Origin: Phellopilus nigrolimitatus
Taxonomy: Eukaryota; Basidiomycota; Agaricomycetes; Hymenochaetales; Hymenochaetaceae
DNA: 10,692 nucleotides
NCBI GenBank assembly: GCA_021029095.1
Contig: JAJOHG010000625.1
Coordinates: 1-10,692, forward strand
Reading direction: 5' to 3'
Part shown: positions 8,053 to 10,692 of the stretch, piece after piece
Numbering within the stretch: position 1 is the stretch's first letter
How the letters are laid out: each line of letters starts with the position of its first letter
Program-made: the position numbers and the translations under genes
Notes under the pieces: generated by a model
Databases searched by the model: none
Told to the model about the DNA's origin: nothing
What the model saw: only the letters and a program-made list of their open reading frames with translations

Positions 8053-10069
8053 ATGGCTATCGAATCAAAGAATTTGAACGTCCTCATGTGTAAGTCCGAT
8101 ATACGGATTACCTAGTCCATAATGCTGATCGCATGTGCATACGCTGACCAGGCGGTACCGTAAGTTGACCTTTACCATATTGTCAAAGGATGTGTGAAGA
8201 TTCTCTGCGAACAGGGAGAGTACACCACAGGATGGACTGGCTCTGGTGCCTCTAAATCGGACAAGAAAGTGTGTATTCGATTCTTGGCTGCATAGTCTTT
8301 GCTTTTAATCACTTCGCAATCCCACTCAGGTCGGAGTATGTCCCAAGCCATTAGCTGAATGCCGAAGCGCCTGCTCATTGAACAAAAGGTCGTCGGCCTG
8401 ACTCTGTTCGATCTGCGTAGACGACAGAAGGTCGACCAGCTCAGCATGGTCGGCGTCAATGGTTCGAAGTTCCCCGCCGTCCGCCAGCATCTCCAGGAGA
8501 ACATTGGGAACGTGTACAAGGACATGGACACCTCGTGCGTACTCGTCCGTTCATCGCCTTTTTTTGCATACTGGCTCATTGGAATAACCGCCGCCAGCTT
8601 CGTAGCTTATCCTGACGAAGGCAAGACTGATCCGGAAGCTTGTAAGAGCGCTCATTTGACCAGCGAGGAACACAGATCCTCATTTATTTTGTTTGTAGAT
8701 AAATCTGCTATCGATGCTTTGAAGCCTGGAGACGCAGTCATCATCTTCACTCCGGACAGTGCGTCGTGTATCCGTTCGGGTATTTTTCCGGAACTATAAC
8801 TCAGATCGTACGTAGGCACGCATTACCCGATTTCGCTCTATGCACTGGAGCGTGGTCTCCATGTCCTCGTAACGAAGCCGGCAACCCAGAAGCTCTCCCA
8901 TCACATCGAGCTCATCGAGGCGGCGAAGAAGAACAACGTGGTATGCTTCGTTGAGCACCACAAACGGTAACTCTCGATAAACATCTGCAAGCCTATCTGC
9001 AGACTTACACAAATTTTGTTGGGTTGAACCATTAGTTTCGATCCTGTTTACAGTGACGCGAAAGCCCGAGCTGCTTCCCTCGGCGAGTTCAATTTCTTCA
9101 ATGCCTGGATGAGCCAGCCGAAGAGCCAGCTCGAGACATTCCGAGCTTGGGCTGGGAAAGACAGCGACATCAGGTCTTCATCGCCTCTCTATTCAATGAC
9201 AATAAAAGACGAGCTCACATCCATGTTCTAATCAGTTACTACCTGTCTTCTCATCACATCGATATCTGCTGTTGGATTTTGCAGGGAAAGGCCGTGCCTA
9301 CGCGTGTGGTTGCGAGCGCGGCGACGGGTATCGCTACGGGCGACCCATACAATTGTGTGGACAACACGGAGGACACGATCACGCTCCTTGTCGACTGGCA
9401 GTCGCTTTCCAGCTCGCGGCACAAGGGCACCGCCGTCTACACGGCGTCGTGGACCGCACCACTCAAAGCCGGCGTGCACTCCGCACAGCACTGGTACTAT
9501 ATGGGTGAAAAGGCGAGCGCAGATCCATCTAAGATTCCAATTGAGCCTGGACGTCGACTGACTGAGCCGGATTATCCCAGGGAGATATCACTGTCGACCA
9601 GGCGCATCGCGGATACGACATCACCGTGGATGACACCGGGAAGACCTAGTTAGTATTTCATTCCTTTCGCTAGCCTGTGCGCTGATCAAATATTCGCTTA
9701 CCCTTCCCGCGCCTGTTTATCACCAGCTATAACCCGTTTTAGTAAGTCTCCTTCCAAATTTGGCTTGCCGGGAGGTGTGACGCTCATCTTCCTTATTATT
9801 GATCTTACAGTATGAAATACTCGCCATCGGAATCCGGGCACTTCGACGGGCAGCGGGGATACGGCTACGTGTCGATCGAGAAGTTCATCGATGCCGCGAA
9901 AGCCGTCAACGCGGGCGAGAGCAAGCCAGAGGACTTCGACGCACACGGGCTTCCGACGATCGCCAACACAGTGCTTACCACTGCTATTCTGAATGCCGGT
10001 AGGATCAGCCTCGACGAGAAGCGACCTGTCGGTATCAAGCTTAGCGGGAACCAGTGGGCACTCGAATAG
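8053..10069 (+). CDS. Gfo/Idh/MocA-family NAD(P)-dependent oxidoreductase, 13 exons
   Basis: Predicted soluble dehydrogenase/reductase of unknown substrate, perhaps a sugar or sugar acid. Exons: 8053-8089, 8152-8159, 8215-8268, 8330-8335, 8389-8534, 8598-8641, 8699-8758, 8816-8966, 9036-9173, 9236-9512, 9581-9648, 9727-9741, 9811-10069 (1263 nt, 420 aa). The Rossmann nucleotide-binding loop is CGTGEYTTG (13-21) after the strand [20 protein letters not shown] (109-123) and [12 protein letters not shown] (132-143) follow; the TKP at 138-140 takes the place of the family's EKP motif. HHID (221-224) carries the likely catalytic-site histidine/aspartate pattern. The C-terminal part includes [29 protein letters not shown] and [19 protein letters not shown], ending NQWALE. 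Exons 2, 4 and 12 have only 8, 6 and 15 nt. Intron 10 starts with GC, and intron 9 has an unusual GTCTTC donor. The fungal galacturonate-reductase group is one candidate; I cannot confirm it from sequence alone. Confidence 0.93.
8152..8159 (+). other. 8-nt microexon encoding part of the Rossmann motif
   Basis: GCGGTACC lies between a TGACCAG acceptor and a GTAAGT donor. It supplies two bases of Cys13 plus Gly14 and Thr15, joining ...LNVLM to GEYTTGWTG. Skipping it would shift the frame, so it is required for a working protein. Confidence 0.85.
8330..8335 (+). other. 6-nt microexon encoding Val-Gly
   Basis: GTCGGA lies between acceptor CCACTCAG and donor GTATGT. It is needed to give [15 protein letters not shown], the sequence I expect for this family. 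Skipping it stays in frame and removes only Val34-Gly35, so a single intron from 8269 to 8388 is a possible alternative. Confidence 0.72.
9513..9580 (+). other. GC-AG intron in the oxidoreductase gene (intron 10)
   Basis: The donor reads GAAAAG|GCGAGC and the acceptor TTATCCCAG|GGA. The splice gives [20 protein letters not shown] with phase 0 kept. The only nearby GT (9505-9506, in ATGGGTGAAA) gives the wrong frame. A CTGAC branch-point-like motif is at about 9557-9561. The intron has no in-frame stop, but it is 68 nt long, so retention shifts the frame and ends the protein soon after. Confidence 0.82.
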
Positions 10070-10574
10070 GTGTGGCGGCACCGCGCACATAAGTACAAAA
10101 ATAATGTGATTGTAGGAGCAACAAAAACATCGGGGAGCAGTGTATTCTTTACATTTCGTTATTTGGAAATTTGCAAGATAGTCTTTGAAACTGGATCAGT
10201 CGTTGACGGGGCTTCCAAGGCAAACTTGCAATAGCAGGGCCGGCAACATCGGGCAAGGTGGATAGCGACGTCGAGCACGTTCTTCGACTATCACTGCAGT
10301 CAGCGCAGAGAACGGTGTCTGCATAACGCCGGGACAGAAATAAGAATGCAGAGTGGTTGCATGACCATTCGATCAAGGCCCAAGCGCCCGAGATGTGAGC
10401 TGATAGAAGGGGGGCATATATCTAGATAATGGAATACACAGGCCGGTCAGCGCGCGCGGTAGAGGTCGTCAGGCAGGCTTAGACCAGGCTCAGCGGTGTC
10501 GACGATCGTTCTTAGGAGAAAGAAAGAGACGGCCGAATGGGAGCGGATAAGCACGACATCGGATCGGCGTCCTC

Positions 10575-10607
10575 TATATATGCGCGTGTATGCGCATTCC
10601 GACGTCA
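10575..10607 (+). promoter_or_regulatory. Possible core promoter: TATA element, paired TATGCGC, CRE-like site
   Basis: TATATAT at 10575-10581 overlaps the first of two TATGCGC copies (10579-10585 and 10589-10595, one helical turn apart). A GACGTCA half-palindrome resembling an ATF/CREB site follows at 10601-10607. No gene start is visible in the remaining bases, so the assignment to a plus-strand gene beyond the window is a guess. Confidence 0.35.
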
Positions 10608-10672
10608 TACCAAGTAAACCGAAATGCAGCCACGAAAAAATAACCCATTCTATGCATCACGGACCCTTGCAA

Positions 10673-10692
10673 ACCCGTGGAGACCCGTGGAG
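10673..10692. repeat. Tandem 10-bp repeat at the window edge
   Basis: ACCCGTGGAG occurs twice in direct tandem, at 10673-10682 and 10683-10692, and is cut by the window end. It may continue as a minisatellite. Confidence 0.6.

Larger units (their letters stand above)
10070..10692. other. Non-coding stretch: oxidoreductase 3' end and possible promoter beyond the window
   Basis: No convincing gene is visible in these 623 bases. After the stop codon come A-rich stretches (ACAAAAATAATG, CAACAAAAACATC at about 10093-10131) that fit a 3' untranslated and polyadenylation zone. The middle is GC-rich without recognisable content. The last 120 bases carry promoter-like elements. The function of the rest is unknown. 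Confidence 0.5.

Noticed and set aside
7733..8077. A 114-codon plus-strand open frame between SMD2 and the oxidoreductase
   Set aside because: It overlaps the true start of the oxidoreductase in another frame, includes the pyrimidine-rich promoter tract, and has no family resemblance.
9277..9284. Acceptor-like TTTTGCAG inside oxidoreductase exon 10
   Set aside because: The sequence encodes the conserved WILQGKAVP; using it as an acceptor would shift the frame and delete the HHID motif.
10149..10376. A 75-codon minus-strand open frame after the oxidoreductase
   Set aside because: It has no recognisable domain, no clear splice partners and nothing to separate it from a chance frame.

Overview
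The window looks like an ordinary gene-dense stretch of nuclear DNA from a filamentous basidiomycete fungus (probably Agaricomycotina). The signs are four conserved eukaryotic protein genes cut by 27 very short introns (50-78 nt), tight intergenic spacing, and an Arf-GEF architecture (long disordered N-terminus, Sec7, PH, coiled coil) that I associate with basidiomycetes. There is no rRNA, tRNA, transposon, CRISPR or prokaryote-type operon.

Layout: (1) 257-4484, minus strand, a seven-exon Sec7+PH Arf guanine-nucleotide exchange factor (1298 aa). (2) 4783-6898, minus strand, a five-exon pescadillo/NOP7 gene (628 aa) for 60S ribosome assembly. (3) A 202-bp divergent promoter region, 6899-7100. 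(4) 7101-7708, plus strand, a six-exon gene for the spliceosomal core protein SmD2 (111 aa). (5) 8053-10069, plus strand, a thirteen-exon Gfo/Idh/MocA-family NAD(P)-dependent oxidoreductase (420 aa). (6) 10070-10692, a non-coding stretch with promoter-like elements that may belong to a gene beyond the window. Each spliced model was assembled by hand from splice signals and protein family similarity, and each closes in frame from ATG to stop.

The genes do not form an obvious pathway: membrane traffic, ribosome biogenesis, splicing and small-molecule redox metabolism. The only suggestive pairing is NOP7/SMD2, two growth-linked genes that are head to head. I found no convincing new biological system. 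The unusual content is in gene structure: three of the 27 introns appear to start with GC instead of GT, in three neighbouring genes. The SmD2 and oxidoreductase genes also contain very small exons (5, 6, 8, 15, 20, 20 and 21 coding nt), one of them carrying part of the Rossmann-fold nucleotide-binding motif.
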